Part shown: in pieces, positions 1-10,169 of the stretch | Position numbering within the stretch: the stretch's first letter is position 1 | How the letters are laid out: each line of letters starts with the position of its first letter | Assembly: GCA_007134165.1 (NCBI GenBank) | Contig: SLLJ01000488.1 | Location: forward strand, 1 to 10,946 | DNA from: Nitriliruptoraceae bacterium | Lineage (GTDB): Bacteria; Actinomycetota; Nitriliruptoria; Nitriliruptorales; Nitriliruptoraceae | Length of the DNA: 10,946 nt | Direction of reading: 5' to 3' | Program-made: the position numbers and the translations under genes | The notes under the pieces: generated by a model | Database searches by the model: none | Seen by the model: only the letters and a program-made list of their open reading frames with translations | What the model was told of the DNA's origin: nothing

Positions 1-57
1 CTGCAGCGGCGGGTGTTCTGGGCCAGCCAGGGATGAGCACACCACCCACCCGGCCGG

Positions 58-1443
58 CTACCGCGGCGGCAGGTGCGGGGCGGGCAGGTCGAGGTCGGCG
101 AGCTCCGCGGCTGCCTGGCCCGCGCGCCAGCCATGGCCGTTGCTGATCGTGGACCGGCGGTTGACGAGGTCCGGGAAGGCGGCCGCCTGCGCGTCGTCCA
201 GCCGCTGCTCACGCGCCGCGAGCACCGGCAGCAGCCGCCCCTCGCCGGCTTCGGTCGAAGCGCTGGCGGCAACCTCCTGATCGGTAGCGGCCCGCAGCCG
301 TTCGCCGATGCGGTGACCGAAGCCGAAGAGGAACGAGCGACGAAACGAGCGCGTCCGCGAGCGGCCCGACGCATCGCGCACCGGCCCGTGGCGAGTCATG
401 GCCGCGGTCGCCTGCGTGAGCAGGGAGGTGGCCAGCAACTCCACGGCGTCGAGGTCATGGTCATAGGCGATCGCGGTGACCCAGCCGAAGTCCGGCGAGT
501 AGACGACCCGGCACCGGTTGGCCCCGGCGACACTCGCGATCAACGACGCCTTGGCGTCGGCGTACGGGTCGTCGACGACCAGGCGCCGCACCGAGGGATC
601 GCCGACGTCGTCGACCTCGTGCAGCAGGGCCTCGTCGATGGCATGCCGGGCGATGAGCTCCTGGGCCTTGGCGGTGAACGCCTCGGCCTCGTCCTCGAAG
701 GTGGTGGACTCCGCCTTGGCGAGCAGGGCGCGGACCCGGGCCGTCATTCGCGGGTCGAGCCGACTGCTCCCGCCGGTCGGGTCACCAAGGGCGCTGCCCG
801 GCGGTGGGATGGTCGCCGGGAGCTCGGGGAGTCCTCCCAGCAGCCAGAGCACACCCAGACCGTTCAGCAGACGGTCACGGGACGGACGACGATGGTCCTG
901 CGCCTGGTGGGCGTCGGCCCCCGGCACGAGGTCCTCGAGCTGGTCACGCCAGCGCTGGTGCAGGTCCTCCCGACGCCGACGGCGCTGCCGCCCGTCGGCG
1001 ACCACCGCCGCCGTCAACTGGCCCACCCCGTCCTCGTCGAGTCGGCGTCCGCCCACCTGCACCAGATCGGCAGGGGTCCACCCGCGGGCGAAACAGGCGG
1101 CGAGTTCGCCTCCGAGCCGGTCGTCGAGCACCTCGAGCGCGATGGCCGGCGCGACGAGGAGCCGATCCAGGGCCTGGGCCACGACGGTGGGCGGCGCCCG
1201 GCCGATCACCCGGGCCGCCTGCTCGACGATGTCCTCGACCTCCCGCCGGGTCGGGGGCGGCTCCCGAGTCGTGGCCCGGGGGTCCTGACCAGAGCGGGCG
1301 TCGTGATCGGAGCGGGGGTTCTGACCGTGGTCAGCACCTGGCCCGGGATCGGTCGCGGGTTGCGGTCGCGGTGGCCGGTGGCGGGCCGCTGCCTGCCGCT
1401 GGCGACGCTTGGCCGCTCGTCGTTGCTGGTTGTTCTTTCCCAT
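58..1443 (-). CDS. DUF2786 domain protein with basic N-terminus
   Basis: This 461-residue protein has no established function. The first 28 residues are strongly basic (MGKNNQQRRAAKRRQRQ and on), which suggests nucleic-acid binding. Residues 29-65 are Pro/Asp-rich linker containing three imperfect hexapeptide repeats. Residues 65-200 are mostly helical. Residues about 230-275 match DUF2786: RVRALLAKAEST, then EAEAFTAKAQELIARH. The segment after it (about 290-390, with FRRSFLFGFGHRIGERL) matches the region that usually follows DUF2786 in actinobacterial and phage proteins. I chose the ATG at 1443 because the basic start is natural and codon use upstream is poor. No Shine-Dalgarno precedes it, so it may be leaderless. 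The gene diverges from the SNF2-SWIM pair, which may mean shared regulation; that is inference. The stop is TAG. The domain call is secure, the role unknown. Confidence 0.85.
   Translation of the reverse strand: MGKNNQQRRAAKRRQRQAAARHRPPRPQPATDPGPGADHGQNPRSDHDARSGQDPRATTREPPPTRREVEDIVEQAARVIGRAPPTVVAQALDRLLVAPAIALEVLDDRLGGELAACFARGWTPADLVQVGGRRLDEDGVGQLTAAVVADGRQRRRRREDLHQRWRDQLEDLVPGADAHQAQDHRRPSRDRLLNGLGVLWLLGGLPELPATIPPPGSALGDPTGGSSRLDPRMTARVRALLAKAESTTFEDEAEAFTAKAQELIARHAIDEALLHEVDDVGDPSVRRLVVDDPYADAKASLIASVAGANRCRVVYSPDFGWVTAIAYDHDLDAVELLATSLLTQATAAMTRHGPVRDASGRSRTRSFRRSFLFGFGHRIGERLRAATDQEVAASASTEAGEGRLLPVLAAREQRLDDAQAAAFPDLVNRRSTISNGHGWRAGQAAAELADLDLPAPHLPPR
1273..1326 (-). repeat. Three imperfect 18-bp repeats in the DUF2786 gene
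   Basis: Three consecutive 18-bp units encode residues 40-57 of the DUF2786 protein: GQNPRS, DHDARS and GQDPRA. All keep the reading frame. They lie in the low-complexity linker between the basic N-terminus and the helical region, so copy number could vary between strains without breaking the protein. Confidence 0.55.
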
Positions 1444-1450
1444 GCGGCGC

Positions 1451-1456
1451 AGTCTG
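1451..1456 (-). promoter_or_regulatory. Possible -10 element of the DUF2786 gene (leaderless)
   Basis: On the minus strand the hexamer CAGACT lies exactly 7 nt before the ATG at 1443. Such spacing would place transcription at or next to the start codon, which fits the missing Shine-Dalgarno. The hexamer differs from TANNNT at its first base and no convincing -35 box is visible, so this is weak. Confidence 0.25.
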
Positions 1457-1474
1457 ACCGGTCCGGGCCTCGAT

Positions 1475-1495
1475 CGCGAGCCGACGCGGCTCGCG
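1475..1495. promoter_or_regulatory. Perfect dyad in the divergent intergenic region (candidate operator)
   Basis: The 8-bp arms CGCGAGCC and GGCTCGCG flank a 5-bp centre (GACGC). The dyad lies in the 205-bp gap between the divergent DUF2786 and SNF2 genes, about 30 bp upstream of the DUF2786 start. A second short palindrome, GACCGGTC, is at 1456-1463. The position suits a repressor site or an mRNA hairpin. Short palindromes are common by chance in such GC-rich DNA. Confidence 0.3.
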
Positions 1496-1634
1496 GTTGT
1501 GGACGACGCAGCCGTTGGTCGGCACCGAACCGGCGCCGAGCTCCTGCCAACATGGCGTACCCCGACGGTCACCCGCGTCCGGCACCCTCCGCCGCATCCA
1601 CGACTCGGGCCGGTCGTGTCACGGGCTCGGCCGC

Positions 1635-1640
1635 TATCGT
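1635..1640 (+). promoter_or_regulatory. Candidate leaderless -10 element for the SNF2-SWIM operon
   Basis: TATCGT fits the actinobacterial TANNNT -10 consensus and ends 8 nt before the ATG at 1649. There is no Shine-Dalgarno in front of that ATG. The spacing would start transcription at or next to the A of the ATG, giving a leaderless mRNA, which is frequent in Actinomycetota. No clear -35 box is visible. Confidence 0.45.
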
Positions 1641-1648
1641 CCCCTGCC

Positions 1649-4704
<3,056 letters not shown>

Positions 4705-4708
<4 letters not shown>

Positions 4709-5664
4709 GCGGCCCTCAGCGCTTCGGGCTGACCTGGTGGGGCCAGCGTTGGATCGAGGCGCTCGAGGCGCTCGGGGCGCTGTACGCCAACCGTCTGCCC
4801 CGGGGGCGGACCTACGCCCGCAAGGGCGCGGTCGAGAAGCTCACGGTGGAGCCCGGCACGGTCACCGCCGCGGTGCAGGGCACCCGCTCCCGGCCCTACC
4901 GGGTGCGCCTGACCCTGCCGGTGTTCTCCGACACCGAATGGGACGCGATCGTTGCCTCGCTGTCGGCCCGCCTTCGCCACGCCGCCGAACTGCTCGACGG
5001 CCGCATGCCCGAGGACGTCGACGACGTGCTCGCCGAGCATGGCCTGTCGCTGTTCCCCACCGCCCGGGAGCTGTCCACGCGGTGCACCTGCCCGGATGTG
5101 GCCAACCCCTGCAAACACGTCGCGGCGGTGCACTATGTCCTCGCGCAGAGCTTCGACGCCGACCCGTTCCTGCTTCCCACCCTGCGCGGCCGCGACCGCA
5201 GCACGCTGCTGGCCGCGCTGCGCGCCGCACGCGCCGGCAGCGACGAGGTCGAGGACGTCGAGGTGGCCGACGACGGGCCATTGCCGCGCTCGGCCCTGAT
5301 CGCCCGCGAACTGTTCACGACACCGGGCGTACTGACCGCCGTGGCCGTACGCCCTCACCCGCCCGAGGACCCCGGTGCGGTGCTGCGTCGGCTGGGTCCG
5401 CCTCCGGAGCTCGAGGCCGCCGAATCAGCGGTCCAGCACCTGCTGCGCGACGCCGCCCAGCGGGCCTGGGACCTGCTTGACGGTGACGCCGACCCGGTGG
5501 CCAACGCGCTGCTGCGGCTGGGCCGGGCGAGCGTGGCCCAGCTCGCGGAACTCACCGACCTGCCGCCCGACGAGGTCCGGGCCGAGCTGCGCCGGCTGCG
5601 CGAGGACGGCCGCGTCGAGGTCAGCGGCCGAGGTCGTGGCACGCGCTACCACCTGCTGGGCTGA
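4705..5664 (+). CDS. SWIM zinc-finger protein with C-terminal winged-helix-like domain
   Basis: This 319-residue protein is the usual operon partner of bacterial SNF2 ATPases. It begins with the family's Trp-rich start (FGLTWWGQRWIEAL) and the segment YARKGAVEKLTVEPG near residues 37-51. The SWIM motif CxC-x6-CxH is complete: Cys127, Cys129, Cys136 and His138, which should bind one zinc. SWIM domains mediate DNA or protein contacts. An acidic stretch near 180-192 is followed by a linker. Residues about 267-319 (LLRLGRASVAQLAELTDLPPDEV, then LREDGRVEV and RGTRYHLL) read as a winged helix-turn-helix with a beta wing. The start is set by a strong ribosome site and the 4-bp overlap with the SNF2 gene. 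It probably recruits or targets the SNF2 motor to DNA; that role is inferred from context. Confidence 0.92.
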
Positions 5665-5688
5665 GCGCGGCGCAACAAGCTCGGGACC

Positions 5689-6099
5689 TCAGCCCAGGAT
5701 CGTGCGCACGTCGCCGACGATCACGATGGTGAGCAGCACCACCGCCGCCACGATGAACGCGGTGTAGGGCCAGCGATGGCGGTAGTCGGCCATCCAAACC
5801 CGTCGCAGGCTGGTGACCGCCAGCACGACCGCAACCGCCGACAGCGCCAGCGACAGTGGGGCCGCCAGCACCCCCGCCCATCCGATGAGGGGCACCACCA
5901 GCGGGATCACCGCGTAGGTCAGCACGCAGCGAACCGCCGAGAGCACCAGCGACCCGCGCAACTCGAACATCGCGCGTGGGGACGCGTCCTGGATCAGCAG
6001 CGCCTGGCGCACCAGCCGGTCCAGCGGGGAACGTACGAGTGGCGCAGCCGGCTGCGGCGTCGTTGCGTCGAGGTCAATCGCATCGGACGAGGAGGGCAT
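5689..6099 (-). CDS. Small integral membrane protein, three predicted helices
   Basis: The product has 136 residues and an unknown function. Residues 1-45 are a polar cytoplasmic-looking segment (LDRLVRQALLIQDASPRAMFELRG). Three hydrophobic stretches follow, at about 50-72, 75-98 and 113-130. Between the second and third helices is a short basic/aromatic loop (SLRRVWMADYRHRWPY). The ATG at 6099 has GGAGG upstream at a rather long 12-nt spacing, and the sequence before it is not protein-like. The gene converges on the SWIM gene with 24 bp between stops and diverges from the FMN-binding gene. I recognise no catalytic or transporter motif. Similar small three-helix proteins of unknown function occur in actinobacteria as far as I recall. 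Confidence 0.8.
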   Translation of the reverse strand: MPSSSDAIDLDATTPQPAAPLVRSPLDRLVRQALLIQDASPRAMFELRGSLVLSAVRCVLTYAVIPLVVPLIGWAGVLAAPLSLALSAVAVVLAVTSLRRVWMADYRHRWPYTAFIVAAVVLLTIVIVGDVRTILG

Positions 6100-6192
6100 G
6101 GGGATGGGCTTCCTCCCGGGGTCGCCGGCCGTGGTCCGTGGTGGTGATGAGGGTACCGGCGGTGCGCGGCGCTCCTGCACTCCCAGCGAGCG

Positions 6193-6198
6193 TAGAAT
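6193..6198 (+). promoter_or_regulatory. Candidate -10 element of the FMN-binding protein gene
   Basis: TAGAAT matches TANNNT and stands out in the GC-rich divergent gap. It would give a leader of about 40 nt before the GTG at 6245. No good -35 box is seen 17 bp upstream. On the other strand TACCCT (6150-6155) is a comparable weak candidate for the membrane-protein gene. Confidence 0.4.
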
Positions 6199-6234
6199 CC
6201 GCGGCCCGCGGCGTCGCCGGTCGCCGCCCACACC

Positions 6235-6239
6235 AGGAG
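6235..6239 (+). promoter_or_regulatory. Ribosome binding site choosing the GTG start
   Basis: AGGAG lies 5 nt before the GTG at 6245. It selects this GTG over the longer in-frame ATG at 6098, whose extra residues are low-complexity and cover the promoter region. Confidence 0.7.
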
Positions 6240-6244
6240 ACGCC

Positions 6245-6916
6245 GTGGCCGCCACGCCCGAACCCGCCACCCGGGTGCGCCGCATCCCCGAACTGCAGCG
6301 CCACGACCAGCGCGACCTCGAGGCGGTGCTCGACGCCGGCCTGGTCGCGCACGTGGGCATCGTCGACGACGCACAGCCCTACGTGCTGCCGCTGGCCTAC
6401 GTGCGCGACGGCGACCGGCTGCTCCTCCATGGCTCCACCGGCAGTCGGCTGCTGCGCGCGCTGGCAGCCGGAGCACCGGCGTGCGCGACGGTGACGCTGA
6501 TCGACGGGCTGGTGGTGGCACGTTCGGCCTTCGAGTCCTCGATGCACTACCGTTGCGCGATGGTCTTCGGCCGCTGCGCCCCCGTCGAGGACACCGAGGT
6601 GGCGCTGCAGCGGTTCACCGACGGCCTGCTGCCGGGACGCAGCGGCGAGGTGCGGGCCAGCCACCCCAAGGAGCTGGCCGCGACCCAGGTGCTCGAACTG
6701 CCGATCGAGCGGTGGTCGGTCAAGGCCAGCGACGAAGATCCCGAGGACTCCGAGGAGGACCTCGCCGGCGACTCCTGGGCTGGGGTGCTCCCCATCGAGT
6801 GCCGTTTCGGTACGCCCCGGCCGGCGGCCGACCTGCGCCGTGGCATCCCGGTCCCGGCCTCCGTGCGGCAACTCGCACAGCGGACGATCACCCCGCCGGG
6901 GACCGCCGCGGGCTAG
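6245..6916 (+). CDS. Pyridoxamine 5'-phosphate oxidase-like FMN-binding protein
   Basis: This 223-residue protein belongs to the PNPOx-like split-barrel group, in the Pyridox_ox_2/NimA-type branch of flavin-dependent oxidoreductases. Typical members bind FMN or F420 as dimers in the cytoplasm; the substrate here is unknown. Recognisable segments are LVAHVGIVDDAQPYVLPLAY (33-52) and LLLHGSTGSRLLRAL (59-73). Then come ATVTLIDGLVVARSAFESS (81-99) and the family hallmark MHYRCAMVFG (100-109). An acidic insertion (DEDPEDSEED, 163-172) precedes the C-terminal WAGVLPIE (178-185). The GTG start is fixed by AGGAG upstream. The gene converges on the EAL-HDOD gene with 12 bp between stops. It probably does not make PLP, since the dedicated PdxH features are absent; that is inference. 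Confidence 0.9.
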   Translation: MAATPEPATRVRRIPELQRHDQRDLEAVLDAGLVAHVGIVDDAQPYVLPLAYVRDGDRLLLHGSTGSRLLRALAAGAPACATVTLIDGLVVARSAFESSMHYRCAMVFGRCAPVEDTEVALQRFTDGLLPGRSGEVRASHPKELAATQVLELPIERWSVKASDEDPEDSEEDLAGDSWAGVLPIECRFGTPRPAADLRRGIPVPASVRQLAQRTITPPGTAAG

Positions 6917-6928
6917 GGACGCACCGCG

Positions 6929-8212
6929 TCAGGGCACCGAGTCGACCGTCGGCGGGCGGGTCTGGTTGAGCACGACACCGAGGTGGCGGGCCCAGGCCAG
7001 CGCGTCGACCTGGATCCGAGCGAGGCCTGCGGGGCTCAGCCCCAGCGACACCCCGCTCGAGACGACACCGTTCCAGTCCGCCCGCTCGGCGCACAGGGCG
7101 ATGTCGAGCACGGTCCGCAACTCTCCCCGCTGGCCGCCGAGCGCGGCTGCGACCTCGTCGCTGAGCGGCAGTTCGGCGAGCACCTCGGGTTCGAGCACCC
7201 CGTCGTGGCCCAACGCCGAGAACATCCCCAGGCTGAAGGCATCGAGCTGCCGTGGTGAGCCGAGCGCCTTGTGCAACGACTCGCAGTGCCGGGCCCGGAC
7301 CGCCGCGAGGGTGGCCATCTCCGGGTGGCCGTCGCGCACGGCCGCGGACAGGACCAGCAAGCGCACCCAGCGCCGCACGGCACGGTCACCCAGCATCAGC
7401 AGTCCGTCGCGGATCGAATCAACCTCCCGCCAGCGCAGCCCCGGCGAGGTCACCAGCCGCAGGAAACGGTCGGCCAGGGTGACGTCCTGCCGGATCAGTG
7501 CCTCGACCTGGTCGAGGTCGAAGAGTTCCGCGCTGCAGGCCTGCAGAAGCGACAGGTGCGTCGCCGACAGCCCGACCGGTCGCACGGTGCGCACGATGCG
7601 AGGCTGCGTGAAGAAGAAGCCCTGGACGAACGAGGCCCCGGCCGCCACGGTGCGATCGAACAGGGCCGGGGACTCGACCCGACCGGCCACGACCGTGACC
7701 TCGCGGGCGACCAGGTCCCGGATCAGGCGCAGCGCCGGTAGCGTCCCGCTGGCGACCAGATCCACCTTGACCAGGTCGACGTCGTCGACCAGCGTCAGGC
7801 GAGGATCGTCGGGCACCACGTCGTCGAGCAGCACCCGGAACCCGGCCCCGCGGTGCTGGCGCAGCGAGCGACGCGACGGCGCGAACTCGTCGCCCATCCG
7901 CGGCAGCTCCAGGACCAGGCGCTCGGCGGGTAGGTCGAGCAACTCGCCGGACTCGAACGCGTCGATCGGCACGTTGATGTGCGCGTCCTCGTCGTCGTTG
8001 ACGAGGTGCTCACGCCAACCGAGCACGCCCTCGATGAGCACGGCCGCCGTGGCGCGGACGTCATCAACGGCCGAGTCGTCGATCTTCCCGGCGACGTCGC
8101 GGTGCAGGAGTTCGTAGGCGACGACGGTGACGTTGCGATCCAAGATCGGCTGCCGGGTGATGAGGACCTCGCCGAGCAGACCCTCGGTGCCCCCGTCGGG
8201 GTGTGGTGTCAT
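6929..8212 (-). CDS. YuxH-type EAL-HDOD signalling protein (possibly degenerate c-di-GMP phosphodiesterase)
   Basis: The 427-residue protein has an N-terminal EAL domain (about 14-205) and a C-terminal HDOD domain (about 210-400), the COG3434 layout. EAL signature positions are Glu34 in YELL, Asn80 in HIN, Glu102 in LELP, Asp130-Asp131, Lys149 in VKVD and Gln197 in QGFFF. The AEGVE-type motif reads AGRVE (176-180), so its first Glu is replaced by Gly177. Canonical EAL enzymes hydrolyse c-di-GMP with metal bound by these acidic residues. This one may only bind it or have lost activity, and the HDOD domain would pass the signal on. The ATG at 8212 is preceded by GGAG at 6-nt spacing; a longer start at 8311 has no ribosome site. 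TACGAT (minus, 8269-8274) is a weak -10 candidate. Confidence 0.9.
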   Translation of the reverse strand: MTPHPDGGTEGLLGEVLITRQPILDRNVTVVAYELLHRDVAGKIDDSAVDDVRATAAVLIEGVLGWREHLVNDDEDAHINVPIDAFESGELLDLPAERLVLELPRMGDEFAPSRRSLRQHRGAGFRVLLDDVVPDDPRLTLVDDVDLVKVDLVASGTLPALRLIRDLVAREVTVVAGRVESPALFDRTVAAGASFVQGFFFTQPRIVRTVRPVGLSATHLSLLQACSAELFDLDQVEALIRQDVTLADRFLRLVTSPGLRWREVDSIRDGLLMLGDRAVRRWVRLLVLSAAVRDGHPEMATLAAVRARHCESLHKALGSPRQLDAFSLGMFSALGHDGVLEPEVLAELPLSDEVAAALGGQRGELRTVLDIALCAERADWNGVVSSGVSLGLSPAGLARIQVDALAWARHLGVVLNQTRPPTVDSVP

Positions 8213-8815
8213 CCGGTGCTCCAAGGCCTCGGGTGCGGCGGGCGTTCGCTTCACCTGTCGTGTCGGCCATCGTAGGCGGCGGTGCAGCGGCGGATCGTGG
8301 GTTGCCGTCATGAGACCGCCACCGTGTCGCCTGGCGTCGTCCCCGGTCTGGATGCTGGGGAGCGTCGCGGTCGTGCCGCGAGGAGCGTTCCTGACGCGAA
8401 GCCGGTCACCACGAAACGACCAGGCCGTCATCCGTAGCCCGACAAGTCCGACAGGTCGCAGGAGCCATCGGAGGGGCATCCCAACCCCGTCGGGACCAGA
8501 TCCCCGACGCAGACCGGACGCTTCGCCACCACGCCTCGTTCCAGAGCGACATCGAAACGGAGGGCTCGACCTGCGCCGGAGATTCGAGCAGGCAGGAGCT
8601 TCCCCTCGCCGCACCGGTCCGAAGACCGTTGTCCATCGTCCTCGTCCACCTCGGGAACCAGGTCAAGCCAACCCGTTTGGCAAACTCCTGCACCCGCGAC
8701 GCGGAAGGAAGCCCACGCCTGGGGCGCAGGCAACCGTGGCCCCGACGACCAGTAGGGTTGGTCTGCGACCCAGGCCACACCAGCATGCGAGGGTTGTCAC
8801 CTGCCGAACTATCCG
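8213..8815. other. 603-bp stretch without a defensible gene
   Basis: It holds the upstream region of the EAL-HDOD gene and then mixed-quality sequence. Several overlapping open frames run both ways, none with a recognisable family, ribosome site or the strong third-position GC bias of the neighbours. The most protein-like is a minus-strand frame of 116 codons, 8428-8778, with a GTG start. It includes RISGAGRALRFDVALERG, but its third-position GC is clearly lower than in the flanking genes. It could be a decayed or foreign gene. The plus-strand frame that leads into the GyrI-like remnant opens only after a TAG at 8753-8755. Confidence 0.5.
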
Positions 8816-9259
8816 ATGCGTCATCGTCTCGGAACCATCGACGTGGTCCATCGCGAATACACGCCAGCGCTGAGCCGTGACGTCGGGCTTGCTCTGCCGG
8901 TCATCCAGCGTGCGTGGCCATCCTTCGAGCAGTCGTTCGACTCACTGCGGGGGCGGAAGTTCCTGGGGGGGATTCTCCAGCGCGAGCGCATCTGCCGCCT
9001 GTGCTCGACCCGCCTGGAAAGCGACACCCACCGATCATTCGGCCTGGACGACACCTCGATCCCGGGTGGCTGCTATCTCCGGCTCCGCCTGGTCGGGCAG
9101 GTACCTGCGGTCTAGGGTCAAATTGCAGAAGCCTTCGACACACTGATGGAGCACGCTGCGGCGGATGACCGGCGACCGGCCATTGAGTTCTATCGGCGTG
9201 AGGGACACATCGACTGTCTGCTGCCCGTCGCGTCGGCCCCTTGCCCTTGCATGACCTGA
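8816..9259 (+). pseudogene. GyrI-like / AraC effector-binding domain protein, interrupted by in-frame TAG
   Basis: Read through one stop, this frame gives about 146 residues of a stand-alone GyrI-like small-molecule-binding protein. The first half includes IDVVHREYTPALSRDVG, SLRGRKFLGG, ESD and GLDDTSIPGGCYLRLRL. The frame then hits TAG at 9113-9115 (VPAV-stop-GQIAEAF). It resumes at once, still in frame, with the expected C-terminal half: IAEAFDTLMEHAAADDRRP, IEFYRREGHIDCLLPV and stop TGA at 9257-9259. The family normally has Tyr at the stop position, as in VPAVYGQI, so TAC to TAG is the simplest change. The 99-residue product made without readthrough would lack the final strands and helix. 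No ribosome site precedes the ATG. Intact members bind hydrophobic ligands or regulate transcription; this copy is probably dead. Confidence 0.75.
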
Positions 9260-9373
9260 AGGAGTCGCTGCTCCCGCGCTACGCATCCGACTCGCAGGTC
9301 ACGTGGCGCCTCGCAGACAATCCGTGGAGTCCGCCGTTCTTGGGAGCGGTGCCGTGGCGACAGCGTTGGGGCC

Positions 9374-10105
9374 ATGCGTGGTGGTGGATGGATTCGTGCG
9401 ATCGGGCTCGATCTCGACCGGGTGGCTGCCCTTGACGGGTACCCGTACACGATCCCGGCCGTGCAGAGGTTGGAGGACGAGTTCACGCTCGATCCGGCGG
9501 TCACGTTTCTGGTAGGCGCGAACGGCAGCGGCAAGTCCACCCTCATCGAGGCGCTTGCCGTCGCGGTCGGGTTCAACGACGAGAGCGGGAGCGACAGCAT
9601 CACCTTCCAGACCCGGAACTCGACATCGCCGTTGCACGAGGCGCTGCGGGTTGTCCGCGACGTGCGGCGGCCCCCGACGGGCGTCTTCCTGCGTGCCGAG
9701 AGCCTCTTCAACCTCGCGACCAAGGTGGAGGCGCTCGGTCCCGAGGTCGCTCAGGCGTATGGAGAGCGAGGCCTCCACGACCAGTCACACGGCGAGTCGT
9801 TTCTGTCGCTCGCGCTGCCCTGGTTCGGGCCGAACGGGCGGTACCTCTTGGACGAGCCTGAGGCCGCGCTGTCCCCACAGGGATGTCTCGCGTTGCTGCG
9901 CCGTATCGATGATCTGGTGGACGAAGGTGGACCGTTCATCATCGCCACCCACTCCCCGCTGCTGATGGCCTAGCCCGACGCGACGATCGATGAACTCGAC
10001 GATCAAGGACTCCAGCGCACCTGCTTCGACGACACCCAACATGTCGCCCTCTACCGCGCGTTCCTCGCCTCACCGGAAGCGTTCCTCCGCCACCTGCTGT
10101 ACTGA
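9374..10105 (+). pseudogene. COG3910-type AAA/ABC ATPase, interrupted near its C-terminus by in-frame TAG
   Basis: The 199-residue frame to the TAG at 9971-9973 keeps almost the whole motor. It has the start IRAIGLDLDRV, Walker A GANGSGKST (48-56, Lys54), FLRAESLFN and the signature-like QSHGES. Walker B is LLDEPEAALSP (Asp160-Glu161) and the switch His193 lies in ATHSP. After LLMA-stop the frame continues without a break into PDATIDELDDQGL, FDDTQHVALYRAFLASPE and FLRHLLY, ending in TGA at 10103-10105. That is the expected C-terminus, so 43 residues are lost. Relatives read ILLAYPGA here, so Tyr to TAG is likely. Such ATPases are single-domain SMC/ABC-like proteins of unclear cellular role. 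The truncated protein could still fold in part. The ATG at 9374 has no strong ribosome site. The 114 bp before it carry no recognisable gene. Confidence 0.8.
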
Positions 10106-10120
10106 CCGCCTCACGAGCGT

Positions 10121-10147
10121 CCCGTGACCACAGCGGCTGGTCGCGGG
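10121..10147 (+). terminator. Hairpin 15 bp after the ATPase stop, possible terminator
   Basis: CCCGTGACC and GGTCGCGGG form a 9-bp stem (one G-U pair) around a 9-nt loop. Only TTC follows, not a T-run, so it is not a classical intrinsic terminator. Actinobacterial terminators often lack the U-tract, and the position suits transcript ending. Confidence 0.45.
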
Positions 10148-10169
10148 TTCCGAATCGTACGGTGTCGGG

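Noticed and set aside
6245..6916. TAG as a sense codon across the whole genome
   Set aside because: TAG ends the FMN-binding gene at the normal family length and also the DUF2786 gene. The long frame beyond the FMN-binding stop is only antisense to the EAL-HDOD gene.
8127..8873. 248-codon plus-strand frame over the EAL-HDOD start and the orphan stretch
   Set aside because: Arg/Pro/Ser-rich throughout, overlaps a well-supported gene start antisense, no family features and no ribosome site.
9241..9435. TTG-start frame of 64 codons between the two broken genes
   Set aside because: It overlaps both remnants in a different frame, has no recognisable family, and its Trp/Arg-rich end is a shadow of the ATPase N-terminus.
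10145..10160. tRNA-like T-loop (GGTTCCGAATC)
   Set aside because: It has an extra base compared with GGTTCGAATCC, and no acceptor, D or anticodon stems can be built around it. Part of it overlaps the terminator-like hairpin.
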